A DNA stretch of 64,000 nt from Allodiplogaster sudhausi (Eukaryota; Nematoda; Chromadorea; Rhabditida; Diplogasteridae), in the NCBI GenBank assembly GCA_945643635.1, contig CALZFC010000019.1, forward strand, positions 1,816,501-1,880,500, written 5' to 3'. Positions 13,342 through 28,689 of this stretch are shown here, one piece after another; position 1 is the stretch's first letter; every line of letters begins with the position of its first letter. Position numbers and translations under genes: made by a program. The notes beneath the pieces are model-generated. The model searched no databases. It saw only the letters and a program-made list of their open reading frames with translations, and had not been told where the DNA came from.

Positions 13342-14592
13342 GGCTTTAGCGATCCTTATCATGCGACAACTTGCCATACGCAGTAGAATCGGAACTGGTC
13401 TGAACCAGCCACTCTTGCAACAACTTCACATCACGCACATTCTTTAGAAGTCTGGCTATCGGCTGGAAGTTCATAAGCAAGTCTTTGAGACAAAGAAAGA
13501 CATTTCAAGTGCAGATTTCAAAGAAGAAAAGAATAATATACTGACATAGAGGGATGACAGTTCATGTGGGAAACTCTGATGTTTTCCTCTTCTCATGATA
13601 TGAAGCATTAAAGAGAAAAGAACAGTCAAATACCAATGTTTTCCAGGAGGGAGTCTCTCATCCTAGATGCACTGTGGGGAGAGATGGAAGTAAGAGAAAA
13701 AAGAGTGAGAGAAAGAGAGTGAGAGAAAGAGAGAGAGAGAAAGAGATAGAGGGAGCAGACAGAGACAATTCTGATGGATCAAACGACAGCACTGTGGAAC
13801 CGGAAGCAACCGAAGAACAAACACTTCTGCTGCCAACCATTAACATCGAGCCATTATCTGCATGGAACACCATATCAGCGAGAAGAAGAGAGCGAAGGAT
13901 AGGGAGGAGAAAGTGATAGAGAGCAGAACTGGAGAGATTATACGTACCTAGAGAAATTCAAAGTAACCATTAGTGATCACTAGAAGCGAGATAGAAACAA
14001 TAATTATCACCAAATCAGTCGACATCATTGTAAGCCTCTTTTGAGTTTATATCAGTGCAGATGACAGAGCCAGTCCACTTTCGCAATCTCTGCTCGACTG
14101 TAACACTGATTGTGTTTGTCAGAGTCCGTCCGCAGTTTCTGCCATGTCCATGCGTCTAGCCGTCTGACTCTCTTCCTTCCTTTCGATCACTCTTCGCCCT
14201 GATATGGTTTGGTGTCCCTCGCAAAAGGTAGCCGCGCATTTTTTTAAGCTTCTTCAACTGATGACAGGCATACTTTGAGGTGCATGAGGGCTCTTCGATA
14301 ACATGACATTTCTTTGTCGTTAGACTCCCTCTCTCTCACTCTTGCTCTCTCTCTCTCCTCTCTCTCTCTCTCCATCTCTTACACTCTTTTCTCCCTTACT
14401 TATTCACCATCTATGATTCCTTTTCACTCTCACTGTTGACAAGAGAATGATCCGCTAGTAGCAAAGGGAGAAGCTTACTCCGTCCGGGCTACCGCGAGCA
14501 TCCTGCCAATCAGCATTAGACGGAGACGTCTCACACACATACAAGCCTTCCGTGCACTCAAACTTCAGTCTTCTGCTCACATTCTTACGCAA

Positions 14593-14624
<32 letters not shown>

Positions 14625-14900
14625 TCTCTCTCTCAATCTCACTGTCTCTCTTTCTCTTTCTTGCTCTCTGCCAGTCATTTACCTCTTCCCGGTCCCTCCT
14701 TTTTTCCTTCCAATCGTTCTCCAAGACGCATCTGAATGAACTAATCACTAAACATTTCAGTAGTCACTTGCTTCTGGCAATTTCATCGACAGCCTCTATC
14801 TCTACCTTTTCTGTGTTTTCTAGCAAGGAGAGAATGAGAGGGAGAGAGGAAGAGAGAAATATATGAGAGAAACAGAGTGAGAGATAGAGAGCGAGAGAGA
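10143..14900. other. Intergenic or intronic GA/CT-rich DNA, no gene recognised
   Basis: Upstream flank of the IGFBP-domain gene. Pyrimidine tracts at 10900-11030, 11822-11852, 14330-14375 and 14590-14640; purine tracts at 11452-11512, 12026-12112, 12538-12580, 12950-13060, 13298-13340 and 13702-13750. Sequence between tracts (for example 12160-12530 and 13380-13670) shows no recognisable exon. Confidence 0.7.
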
Positions 14901-15690
14901 AAGCGAAGAGTCACGAGTGTCTTCTAGTCTTTTTTTCTGCTTCCTCTCGGCCCTAAAACGCTGCTAACGACCCTATGTGCCAGTATTGAAGCGACAAAAA
15001 CTATGCAAAGATGTAAGTTGTCAATGTACAAAAAATGCGAACGCCACTGAAGATGTTGCTTTTTGTGGTTAGAGTGGAGAGAATGCGAAACAGAAATAGA
15101 GTGGGAGAGAGGGAGAGAGAGAGAGAGAGAGAGAGAAACAGAGGGACAGTGGGAAACAGATAAACAGAGAATACCCGACAGACGAAAATACAGAACAAAA
15201 AATATAACAAGTCAGGCGAGAGGAAGGTGTTGAACAAGCAGTAGATTAGCATCTCTCGCCGTGAATCGTCACCCTGGCTGACCGGTCAAGAAAACATGGA
15301 GTAAGAAAGCGTAGGGGGAAAAGACATCAGAGAAAAAGGGTTGGAAAAAGTAGACGGTTGCGAAGATGGAGATCCTGCTGGCATTTAGTCATTTATTCGG
15401 GTTTGCCTTTCTTACCATGCCAATCTCTTTTTCTCTCTATCACCTCTCTTTCTGTCACTCTCCTCTGTATATCCCATCTTCCCCTCGCTTCCTCTCTCGC
15501 AAAGTTCTAATCTGTCTTGTTCATCAAAAGCATACACGGATGAGTGTGCTGCAGCGCAACGACGGCTATAAGGCCTTCTAATCAGCAAAGCAATGGCGTA
15601 GAAAAAGAGGGAGGGAGAGGGAGAGAAAGAGAGAGAAGGGAAGAGAGAGAGAGAGAGAGGTGAATGAGAGAGAGAGAGCGAGAGGTGAAT

Positions 15691-15722
<32 letters not shown>

Positions 15723-18322
15723 GAGAGAGATTGAAAGGAGTGACTGGTTGTTCGGTTGTCTATTCATCTAACAATAAGAGGCCTCGAAGGAGGCGAGGCA
15801 GGAATCGGAAAAGGCACCTCCTCGTATACAAAAAGAAGGAGAAAAAAATTGGAGTGTGCCAGCCGCCGCCAGCCTGTCGCCTATCAGAAACACGGAATCT
15901 TGGATCACGATTTAAGGTGGCCGGGCAGAGGACGAGAACGGTAAGGGCGCAGAAAGAGAAGAAAAAAATAGAACTCAAGGAGATCTGTGGATGATATAGA
16001 TCTACATACGAACCCTTGCAGTCAACATCAGGAACAGACAGACAACTTACTACTCAAGTAAACGGGATTATAATGCAGTAGTAAGAGTGCGGTCACAACA
16101 GCAAGAAGATGAAAAAAAAACAAGAAAAAAAACTTTCGGGAGGAGAGGAGGAAAATGAAGGAAGTCACTCGCGTGGTCAACAATGCAACATTGGAGAGAG
16201 CGACCGATCAGTTTCTCTCTTCCTATCTCTCCTGGTACTCAATCATCTATACTTCCTGCCTCTCCCCTCTATCTCTCCACTCTTTCTCTCTCTTCCTCTC
16301 TCTGTCCCCTCTTTCTCTCTCAACTCTCTCTCTCTCCCCACCTGCTCTCACAATTCTCATTCCGCAATCGCGCGCTTCCCTTCCTTGGTCCAATTAATCT
16401 GTCGCCGATCGGGGCTGCTTCCAAACGATGGAGAGCAAGAAATGTATCGGATACGCAGTGGCCAGGCCAGTACGGACAATTATATACACACGGGAGGCAG
16501 AAAAATAAAGGGCTAGAGAGAGAGAAAGAGCGAAATAGAAACACAGAGAGAGAGAGGGAACGTGAGAGGGAGAGAGAGAGAGCGCGAGTGTGAGAGAAAC
16601 TGAGGGAGTGAAAGAAAGAAACAGAAAGAGTAATCGAGATAAAGTTCACGTCCACTTTCTTACAAGCAACGCGTGATTACTCAGGAACGCGAATATTTCA
16701 TAAACACCTGTCAATCAGCCAGAAATCATATTCCCGGCAGAGCATGCGATGATGAATGAGAAAAGGTGAGTCCGTCCAAAATGATCGGGGTTCAGAGGAG
16801 AAAGGAGCCGGTGCAGGTAGAGAGAGGCCAGCCTTGAGACGGTCGCCTGCCAGTCTCTACGTTCGCTCTCTGGGTTCACTCTTTCCTCATCTCACTCTGC
16901 GTCTCTCCCAATCTCCTCTCTCTCTCTCTCTTTTCCTCTCTCTCTAACCATCGCAGCTTCTCCCTCCAGCTTGACGTCCTTATCATGCCCCGCTTTGGCT
17001 GTAAACAAGAGAAGGTGCAGTGCCAGTCGCCATGGCCTAGATGACGTTGATGCCGTTGCTTCTCCTCTTCCATATCTGTCTTATCTACCGACAGTAATTC
17101 TCTCTCTCTCTACTATCTCTCTCTCTCTCTCTCTCTCGCTTTCCCTCTCCCTTTCCGTCTTCCGAACGTCCTCTTCCTCACTCAATCCAACAATGGAATG
17201 CGTGGAATGCCTTGCCATCATTTGACAGTTGTCCATCTAAAGTTCACCACCAACGGCATGCTCGCAAATAATACTTAATCTCTTCTCCAGAATTTTATTC
17301 TCCCCCTTCCTCTCTACGTCTCCGCTACCTTATGCTCTCTCCATTCTCTCTCTCTCTCTCTGTTGCTCGGAGCAAGAGACTAAACTAGAGTGAATATGAA
17401 AAGAATTTGACCAAAAGATCGGGAAAAATGAAGCAACATAACTCCCAGGGCTTTACTAATTTCCAAGGGAAGTGAGAAAAGTGGTGACAAATAACGAAAT
17501 AATCAGGCACAGACGAAACTCAGTGAGATAAGGAAGACCACTTGCTGAACTGCCCCCCCACGCCAGCCCGGCTGGCTTCTTCTTTGTCTCTTTTTCATGC
17601 TCATCAACTCGTTAATATCGCAGTTAAATTATGTGGCAGAAGGCCAGAATGGAATGCGAAGCTTGCAACCATAATGAAAATATGACTTTTGCTCATTGAC
17701 TTCCCGAACGATAACAGCCTTATTTCGTCTCGAGATTTGCCAAGATACAGATCAAAAATCAAGACCTTTTATGTATAAAAATGGTTGCAACACTTTCACG
17801 GCATCTAAATAGGTTGATAAAATCCTATTACAATTCATTGTTTGGCTAGCCAAATAGCCTGCACGCGAGACTCACACTGACGGCGTCCAAAATACAGAAC
17901 ACTGTGCTAATTTATCGCAGTCATTAAGTAATTCGTAGCAGGCATTTAACGACATTGTGAATGCAAGGAAATTGTGAGCCAGATTGACACGCTCAGCGTT
18001 GGGGTATTGGCATCAAAAATGGGAGTTATCGGGAGAAAAATGATGTCATCGGTCAGTGGGCATGGACTGGCAACGAAATGACATTTTTAATATGATATCG
18101 AAGTGATCATAACTATTGTAGTAGTTTAGTGAAAGTACCAAGTTATTCAAAACGTGACTAAAGTATGGTCAATGCGAGGGGATGGAGAGAATGAGCTGAT
18201 AGAAGGACCACGCATTCTAAGAGTCCATTGGACGGCATCTCCACAACCAAAGGGAAGCCGACACGCAAAAGGTGATTCGGTACTCGTCTTCGAGAAGAGA
18301 GAGTGAGAAAGAACGAGAGAGA

Positions 18323-18367
<45 letters not shown>

Positions 18368-19500
18368 GGAGAGAGAGGAGGGAGGGAGTGCGATAGAGAG
18401 AATGAAAGGGGAGGGAAGAGAGGAGGGAATGAGAGAAAGAAATGAGAATGTGAGATGAAAGTGATAACGAGAGCAGGTTAGATAGTGAGCTACGAGGAGG
18501 ATGAGAGATGGTGAGAAAGGAAAATAGAAGTCCGTCCAGCCGATTAAATTTAGAAAATATGCAGCGGAATTATTATTTCGGACAAGAAGGCACGGGCTAG
18601 TGGAAGCGCTAGAATTGTTAAGAGCACAAAACTGTTCTGGGTTTTAGGCAGAGGAATGGGGAGGGGAGGTAGGGGGGAGACATAAAACATTCCAGAATTG
18701 GTGGGAAGGGGTGAGGAGGCGGGTGTGAATTTGATCAGCTAGACAATAAAGACACAAGGAGAAGAAATGGAGAAGGCCAGGGGGTGGGATGGAGAGGGAG
18801 AGAAGGAGAGGGGGAGAGGGAAAAGAGAGGGAGAGAGGGAGAGAGGGAGAGAAGGAGAGAGGGGAAGAGGGAAAAGAGAGGGAGAGAGGGAGAGAAGGGA
18901 ACAGGGACAAGAGAGGGATTTAGGGAAGAGCGAAAAGGATACTTGGATTTGGCATTGCTGCAATTGACGACTCTCACACACCGCCATTTTCGAACAAATT
19001 TAGTGGCGCTGTAGAGGGGGACTGGAGGGAGAGAGTGGGCGGAGGAAGAGGGCAGAGAAAGAGGAAATGAGGGAAAATGAGAGTGAAGCAATGAAGTGAC
19101 GAAGATTGGGCAGGAAAACTGTAGAGAAGATGGAGTCAGGAAAGGAGAGTGATAGAGAGATGAAGATGAAGCGAGATATAAAGATAAAGACGGAGAGCGT
19201 TAGAGAGATTTAAAAAAATAGCGCAAGAGGAAGCAAATAGAGAAAAAGAACGTCGCTTAGTTAGCTTCCTCATCCTCGAAATCCTCTGGGCGTTGCGGTG
19301 CAAACATACATCCGTGGACAAATAAAGTTTGTACAAACGGAAATATGGAGAAAGAGACTGAGAGATAAACAGAGAGCAAGAGAAGGAGAGATATGGAGAG
19401 AGCAAAGATAGATACAGAGAAAGAGAGAAAAGACAGAGAAAGAAATAGGAAAGAGGAAAGCAGGATAAATAAAAGAGTAACTAAAGTGATGTGAAATATG
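14901..19500. other. GA/CT-rich DNA with a long tract-free stretch at 17.4-18.3 kb, no gene recognised
   Basis: Purine tracts at 15105-15136, 15600-15731, 16540-16600 and 18300-18365; pyrimidine tracts at 16260-16340, 16915-16945, 17100-17140 and 17345-17362. The stretch 17370-18290 is complex sequence but has stops in all frames and no recognisable exon. Confidence 0.7.
18783..18900. repeat. Imperfect purine minisatellite
   Basis: A G-rich version of the GA tract in which blocks of the type gggaaaagagagggagagag recur, so it is a higher-order repeat, not a simple dinucleotide run. Confidence 0.7.
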
Positions 19501-19645
19501 AAGGGCCGAAAGAAGAGCTCATAGAGAAGCAGAAGAAGAAATAAGGAAGAGAGAACAGAGGGAGAGATGATCAGAGAAAATAAGACAACAGAGAAAGCAG
19601 CCGATTCCTGTTGAGGATTATGAAACGTTATAAACTACGTAAGAT

Positions 19646-19700
<55 letters not shown>

Positions 19701-21300
19701 AGATGAGAAGGACAGATTAAAGTATAGAAAAATTAGAAAATCATTGACGTTGCCATTGGAAGCAGAACGTTTCGAAAGTGAATTTAAAGACTCAACAGGA
19801 GTCAGTTGGAAGATTTCGAACAGGACATCAGAAATAGAATCTCATACATTCCCAATGTTCTCAGAGCCATATATATTTCATCTTTCAATATGGCAAGTCC
19901 ATAAAGTACCTTTCTTGCGATCTGCACTGAGAATTCTCCTGCGCATGCGCATATTATACAGAATTTAGAATGAGAAGCAAGTGTACTTTCAGGGAATTAT
20001 GGATGGAGGAAGACTTTCAGGATTTGGAGAAGATATTCTGGATTTGGATCATGCAAGTGACAAGTGGATGACCGAGAGAGGAAGAGAGAAAGTGATAGAG
20101 AACGAGAGTGAAGAAGAGATAGAGGTAGTGAGAGAGAGGGAGAGAGAAGGGAGAGACAGACAGAGAGCGAAGGAGACGGAGTCGAAGAGAGTAAGAGCTT
20201 TCCGAGTTGAAGTCACTATCAGTGAATGAAGAGAGCCAAGAGAAGACGGCCACTCTTTGACTGGTTGTATTAGTAAACGGACCACTGTGCTCAAGTAAAA
20301 GAAGAGGAACAAAAGAAGGAGAGAAAGAGAGAAGAGAGCAAGAGAATGAGAGAGAACGAGAGAAAGGGAATGAGAGAGAGAGTGTGTGTTTAAGAGAGAA
20401 AAGGGATAAACAAAAAAGAAAGAGTAAAATGCAAAGAGGCAAAAAGAGGGTGAACGAATGTGGTTGAGTCAGATTTCGGTGAATGAGGACGAAAAAACGA
20501 AAAGCCTGAAAAGCACAGTGTCTGAGTGAGCAAACTGTCAGGAAAACCAAGAATAGTTAGAGGAGAAGAAGGGAGAAGATGAAACTAAAGGTTAAGGAAT
20601 CCAGAAGAGTTAACAAGTGTAATAAGATTTTATATTGATCGGGAATAAGAAAAAGCGGGAATTCAACAAACATCGATAAAATATATTTAAAAAATATTTT
20701 TTAGACCTATGCATTCGGCAGAGGTGGGCAAGAAGGAAACGACTACTACTCAAGGAATTTGCATGAGCTAAGAAAGGTCATTCCATATAACAAAGGTTAG
20801 AGAGGGAGAGAGAGCGAGAGAGGGAGAGAGGGAGAGAGAGCGAGAGAGGGAGAGAGGGAGAGAGAGCGAGAGAGGGAGAGAGAGAGAGATGCTGCAAACA
20901 ATAGCAGACATTCAGGGGAGGCGAGCGGATCAGTAGGACGATACATGGAAAAGCAAGTGAATTGAGAGTGATATGCAGACACAGGGGGCAGAGGTGTAGA
21001 CAGCAAGAGCAAGAGATAGAGAGAGAGAGACAGAGAGAGAGAGAGAGGGCGAGAGAGAGAGATATGGTAGACAAACGAATAGCAGAGACAAGGGCAGCAG
21101 AGAATCAGAGAAAAGAGACATAACGAAATTGTCACGACGTCCCTCCATCTTCTGCGCCTTCTCCTGTGTCTAAGGGAAAATTGAGAACGCTACATCGGGC
21201 GTTCGAGGACGAAAAAAGAAAGGAGCTAGCTAAGGAAGCGAAGGAGACTGAAAGGAAACCAGGAGGAGGAGAAGTAGAAGAGGATGGAGAGGGAGAGGGA

Positions 21301-21344
<44 letters not shown>

Positions 21345-23524
21345 TGAGAGGAACAGGAGGGAGTAAGGTATGGGAAGGAGATAGACGGATTGAGAAAGAG
21401 GGCCACAGATAACGGTAACTCGGAGAAATCCCACGAAAAACCTTAACAGAATAAGGAAGTTTGCTGATACGAACGAAGAAGGAAGCGTTCGTCGGAAGTG
21501 GCCAGAATTTACAGAGGCAAGGCGAGCACTTCCATCCCAAATTGAGAAAGGAACGGAGAAAGGAAAGAAGGAGGAAAGGAGCGAGGAAGTGAAAAAGATT
21601 AGTTGATATGCTGTTCGATGATTAAGATGGCTCTTTTTATCATTTTTAATCAACATATAACTGATAATAATAACAAGGAGGGCAAAGTGGATGAATTCGA
21701 AGAGAGCGATGAAGGATGAAGAAACTGCGCAACAGTGACTGAGAGGAAGAAAGAAACAGAGAGTGAGAGAGAAAGAGAAAGTGAAAGAGCAGAGAGTGAG
21801 AGAGAGTGATAGAGAGAGAGAGTCAGAGAGAGATGAGTAGGAAGATAGAAGAAGAGAACGACGATTTTGTTGCGAAGCTCGAGCAGGAGCTGCGCGTGCC
21901 TGGCCAGCAGATTAATTGCTCTTGTCATGGGGGGCTACAATCACTGACAACTCCTCTTAATCTTCTTGCTTAGCTATTCTAAGGTATTCCTCTGTTTCTC
22001 TCTCCCTCTACTTCCTCACACTTTCTCAATTTCTCCATGTCTCCCTGCTTCTCTGTTTCCTCTCGCTCTCTCAATATCTCTTTCGTGTCTTCTCCGTAGA
22101 CACACCACCCCGACAGTGTTGTCATGCCGTCCGCACTGATAGGTGTGAAAAATAGCGAGAACGATCGCGCAATCAGTTCACTCTCTCTCTCTCGCTCTGT
22201 CCACCTCTCTCTCTCCTTCTCTGTCTCGGAATAGTCGCTATTCCTTAATCGTGCACTCTCTATCTCAAACCCTCTGTCTTTTATCTCATTTCCTGCCTAT
22301 TCTCTGTCTGCTTTCATTTACATTCACTCCATGGCTTTTTCCTTACATTTCGTCTGATGACACTCTACTCATTTGCTTTTCATCTTATCTGCCGATATGT
22401 TGTCTCTTACTTTCTCTCTCTCTCTCTCTCTCACTCTCTCGAGAGGTGTCATTTTTGTTTTATCAATCGATCAACAAGCCAAGTATCAAAGTGTGCTAGC
22501 TTTTACGTGAGTCGCGCGAAATATTGCTGAGACAAAGGAAGACAACTTTGGAGGTGATCGCGAGGATGCGGAAAATGATCAGAGTAGAGAGAAGTTTTGG
22601 GAGAGAGCGTGAGAAAGGGAAAGAGGTTAGAGAGGCCTCGAAGGAAATATAAGATAAAGCATGAGCCAGAACAAGCGAGAAGACTAAGAGGAGAGAAAGT
22701 GAGTGGTAGACGAGATGGAGAAGAGAGAGAAAGAGAGAGAGAGAGACAATTCGAGAGCGATAGAGAGATAAAAGGGGAGAGAGAGAGAGAGCGAGAGAGA
22801 GACAGTGATGGAGATTGAGAGAGATATAGAGAGGGAGAGAGATAGAGAAAGAGCTGCTCAGTCGCGCGTGTGTGTGTGCATGAGCATGCGAGGGCGGACA
22901 AAGTAGATGGAGTGAGTGGTGGTGACACAATGACAAACGAGCCGACTGACCCAAGGCGGCACCGGCCAGGGAGGGCTGCTCTCTCTCCCTCTCTCTCTCT
23001 CTCCCCTTCTCTCTCTCGGTCTCTCTCTTCCCTCTGTCTCTATTTACTTCCTGCCAGCCAACGATGCCCCCAATAAGTCGTCAGCTTCTCTGCGCGGATG
23101 GCCAGACAACTCCACGGCCTACTCCTCAACTCATAACAGAGCCTTCCGTTGACTGGCTCAAGAATGAGGCAGTATTCTTCAATCACACTACATAATGTGA
23201 TTCACTCAGGCAGTTGTCATTCTACCACATAGTATTACAGTATACAAACCAAGCAATTCTATCCTCCCGAGTGCCACTCCCTCACCATCAGCATAAGAAT
23301 GACCCTGACATTCTTCTACAGGCAAATGGAAGACAACAGACGAGCAAACTTGACTGTTAATGTATCTCACATTCTGCGCACAACAGAAAAACGAAAGTAA
23401 AGTGGCTGCGAAGTTGGAGATGCAATATTGTGGGCACTAATTTTGAGGAGCACGCCAAAGCGTCTACTGGCACGGCGAGTACCTAAAAGGATTCAGTGGC
23501 GAGAGAGAGTGACAGAGAGGTACC

Positions 23525-23557
<33 letters not shown>

Positions 23558-23898
23558 AGTGAGAGAGGGAAAGTGAGAGAGAGAGAGAATGATAAAGTGG
23601 TATTGAGAGAGAATTAGAGATATAACATTGTATCCAAAAAAATGAAGGAAAAAAAGCCTTTCTGGAAGCGATGCTTGGCAAGATAAGAAGAGTGATCAAG
23701 AAGCGAACTCTTCTCGGAATGAGTATTCTTCATGCAGTTTGCAGTCACTCTAAAGCATGCTTTGGTAGATTACTGCAGAGGCATGGGAACGGTGCAATAA
23801 AATAGAGACAAGACGATTGAGGCATGACAGAGAAGATGAGAAAGGAGATGAATGGACAGAGAGTGAAAGAGAAAATGAGAGATATATCTAAATAGAGA

Positions 23899-23942
<44 letters not shown>

Positions 23943-24620
23943 TAGAGAGAGAGAGAGCGGCTAGATCATTTCGAGAGAGAGAACATGACAAACAAATCAC
24001 TTCGAGCTGGCGTCGATCCTTCTCAAATGTCTCGATTAGGCGGCTCTTGTAACGCCATGATGTCCTACATTTGTGATTTGAGAGAGCAGGGAAGGCGATA
24101 GAGGAAGAGGAAGAGGAAGAGGAAGAGATAGAGAGAAAGTGAGAGAAAAAGAGAGTGAGAGAGAGAGCGAGTAAGAGAGAGAGAGTGCAAAGAAAGAGAA
24201 TTGCCGCGCATAATTAATGTCGCGATGAGGCGTGCACTTCGCATGGTCAGTCAGTCTCCCTTTATCCTCTTATCCGGATCAGCTATCTTTGTCGCGACAT
24301 GCACAGATAACATCTGTGGAAGACCCCAGAACGATCATGCAGACCCTCTTGCCACTCTCCCAGGCTACACGGAGAGGTACTGAGAGAGAAAGAGAAATGG
24401 AGAGAGCAGAGAGAGATCGAAAGACAAAGAGAGAGAGAGAGAGATAGAGACTCATGAGATTCACCTCCAAGAGTCCACTCTCCTCGTAAGACGGCCAGCA
24501 AGACACGCGAGCCCGAATAAACAAAAAAAAGTGCAGTAGTGGCGGGAGATGAAATTGAGCCCCTGGGAGATGTCAGGCCGTGGAAGGAGAGGGCCATTAC
24601 CGGGCAAAAAGTGGCAGCCA
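19501..24620. other. GA-rich DNA, no gene recognised
   Basis: Purine tracts at about 19655-19696, 20800-20890, 21015-21062, 21290-21342, 21760-21832, 22720-22860, 23505-23590, 23895-23960, 24110-24185 and 24380-24450. Pyrimidine tracts occur at 22170-22220, 22415-22440 and 22980-23040. Open frames here are almost all translated repeats rich in Arg/Glu or Ser/Leu. I see no exon. Confidence 0.7.
20804..20890. repeat. 26-bp tandem repeat, about 3 copies, within a GA tract
   Basis: The marker agcgag recurs at 20813, 20839 and 20865, exactly 26 bp apart, within otherwise regular gagagaggga sequence. Confidence 0.8.
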
Positions 24621-24629
24621 GTCTAAGAA

Positions 24630-24800
24630 GGTGCCTCAGGGCCCACCCACACTCGGACTAAAGTTCCTGATCATCCGGAATTTGACAAGAAATTCAGCCA
24701 TTTTTTGAAAACAAATTGACATGTTTCCGTTTTAAAAACTTTAGAGCTATATTTAAAAGTGGAAATAATAGAAATACAGGGACACCTAAATAAAAAACAC
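24630..24800 (-). pseudogene. Degenerate echo of the Arp2 exon 8 / intron 7 boundary
   Basis: The + strand from about 24635 aligns with the Arp2 segment at about 29550-29690. Shared blocks include gtgcctc, then ccgg followed by ttgacaagaaattcagccat (29591 onward: ctgacaacaaattcggtcat), then the intron pieces catgttt, tttagagctat (tttatagctatt) and ggacacct. Similarity crosses from exon into intron, which suggests a DNA-level duplication and not a retrocopy. It is short, gapped and has no coding capacity. Confidence 0.45.
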
Positions 24801-25223
24801 AAGACATGCCTCATAAGAGAAAAGAGAAAAAAAGCAATGAAAAAAAAACAGACAAAAGACATTTTCAAAAACATTTCGGTGCCGTAAAGGTACTGTTCTT
24901 TTCATAACAGTCCATTTTCCAGACAGAACATATTTTGCGAGGGAAATCCTTGTACTATCTTTGGCACGTTTTTGCCGTTCGCGCGCGCTTTTATAGATCG
25001 GAGGTGTCTGTGTTGCGACGCGAGAGGTTACAAGTTTTAGCTGCTAGCGCATGGAGCTCTCATTCACTTCAAATTTTAGCTGCTAGAGCATCGAGCTCTC
25101 ATTCTCCATTTGAAACTGTTGTTGTCCTGGCGTGTTCTTGCGCGTCCGTTCTTGTTCCACATCTTAAAGAATAATTTATCGCCTTCTGCCTCCAATTCAG
25201 GAACTCTTTCGTCGTTCTTCATT
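24801..25223 (+). promoter_or_regulatory. Probable 5' flank and UTR of beta-tubulin
   Basis: A TATA-like element TTTTATAG lies at 24989-24996 after a CG-rich run, about 230 bp upstream of the start codon. It is followed by a 39-bp tandem duplication and by a splice-acceptor sequence (ccaattcag) ending at 25200, 23 bp before the ATG. The TATA call rests on sequence and spacing only. Confidence 0.35.
25031..25108 (+). repeat. 39-bp tandem duplication upstream of beta-tubulin
   Basis: Two adjacent 39-bp units, 25031-25069 and 25070-25108, share the core ttttagctgctag followed by gagctctcatt with about six differences. It lies between the TATA-like element and the 5' acceptor. Confidence 0.85.
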
Positions 25224-27146
<1,923 letters not shown>

Positions 27147-28536
27147 TATGCTTGCATATTCGTCTTATATTTTATTGTTCTGATATTTATTGAACTTAAT
27201 TTAGCTAATTATATTCTATATTGCATAGTATACATATGATGCGATAAAATTAAGTTCTTTTTACTTCAGTCTGGCATTGATGCATTGGTATTAAATCAAA
27301 ATACAATGAAAGGATGGAGGATGCACCGTTTTGTGCTGAATTTCAAATCAAGATTTGGGATTCATGGACAGCACAAAAATGGGGTCGTAGGGGGGACTCG
27401 ACTCCCTCACTGGTCCGGGCATCCACGCTTTCGCCATTGCCCACACTTGTATCTGGGTTTGCCTTGCATCTTGAAAGCCTGTCTCCCACTGTTTCATCCT
27501 TCTTTTCTCATTTCAATAGATGGTACAGCTGAATGAAAGCAGGAGTTCAAGAGGCTTCCGTGTCTCCTTTCAGGTGGCAGTGACGAAATCAGGACATCGA
27601 GTTTTCCTAGATCAGAAGAGTAAGAAGCCAGAGATATCGAGTGAGATGGAGAAAGAGGAAGAGAAGACCTCTTTCCTCCCCTTTCCTCTTCCCCTGCTGG
27701 TCCTGCCGATAGCGCCTCTTTTGATTGTGCAACATGAGAAGGAAAGCGAGGCTCGGCTGTTCCACCAAGAACGACAGTCAAAAATGGATATCGAATGAGA
27801 TCGTTGTTCTGAGAACCATTTTCAGGTGTACCTTTGTTCGGCTTTCCTCCCAGTGATAGATGGAGCCTCTTAACAGTTTAAGTGGGAATATGAACATATT
27901 TCGATATCACACACCCCATTGTGCTCAACTCCTATTTTCCCTGCCAGCCCAAAGTCCGAATGTCACATCAACAGAGCGTAAGCGATTTATTAACAAACCG
28001 ATGTAAGCTGAAATAAATTATCACAATAAGTAAACCTCTCGGAAAGATATATCGGCATACGGCACTATTTCATCCGCTTTTGACCTACGAGGACATGTGC
28101 TTGCAATTACAACGGAAAAAAAGAGGGCAAAATGATTTCAAAGAATTTTTAAACTTAATCACAGCAAGCTCCGCAAAACAATTAGATATAATTGTTCATG
28201 TCTGGAAGAACAGAATTTGATAGAAGAATAGCGCCTAGTGTAAGTGAAAAAAGCAGAAGGCAGAGAGAAAGTGTCGGGAATAATTCTTATATTGTTTGCA
28301 GAAAATGAATACAACATGAAGTTAGCCGCCTTCTGCGGCTAGAAAATTCGAGGCTCGCAAAGCATTGAAACTGCGGGCTCGTTGACTCTTTGGCGATAAA
28401 GCAGGCAAAACCAAGGGATGGAGCAAAGCGGTGGTGGAAAATAAATAAGATGAAGTTTGTGTTTCGAATTAAGATTCATGGGACGCATAATAATATTTTA
28501 AGGGATACAGACAAAACGCAAAGATCACAAATTAGA
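27147..28536. other. Intergenic region between convergent beta-tubulin and Arp2
   Basis: AT-rich tubulin 3' flank, with an ATTAAA at 27290-27295 that may be its poly(A) signal. It is followed by complex sequence with small overlapping open frames at 27285-27800 and 28390-28647 and no family I recognise. There are no GA microsatellites. Confidence 0.6.
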
Positions 28537-28542
28537 TTTATT
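28537..28542 (-). promoter_or_regulatory. Probable Arp2 poly(A) signal
   Basis: AATAAA on the minus strand, about 150 bp past the Arp2 stop codon. Confidence 0.6.
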
Positions 28543-28689
28543 ATTACATTAGAGATTGCAAAGCAGCGGAGATTTGCATATAAATATTTAGTCCCATCGT
28601 GCTTTACATGGAATAGACCCACCATTTCTAGAGGGAATTTCGACTGAAAAAGCAAGAAGGGACCGATGCAGAGGCTGACCCGAGAAGAG

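Noticed and set aside
20017..20550. 177-codon minus-strand open frame
   Set aside because: Composition is Ser/Leu/Phe from purine-rich DNA, with no domain and no splice context.
20804..20890. Regularly spaced repeats that might suggest a CRISPR-like array
   Set aside because: Units are contiguous GA sequence without unique spacers, in a eukaryotic genome.
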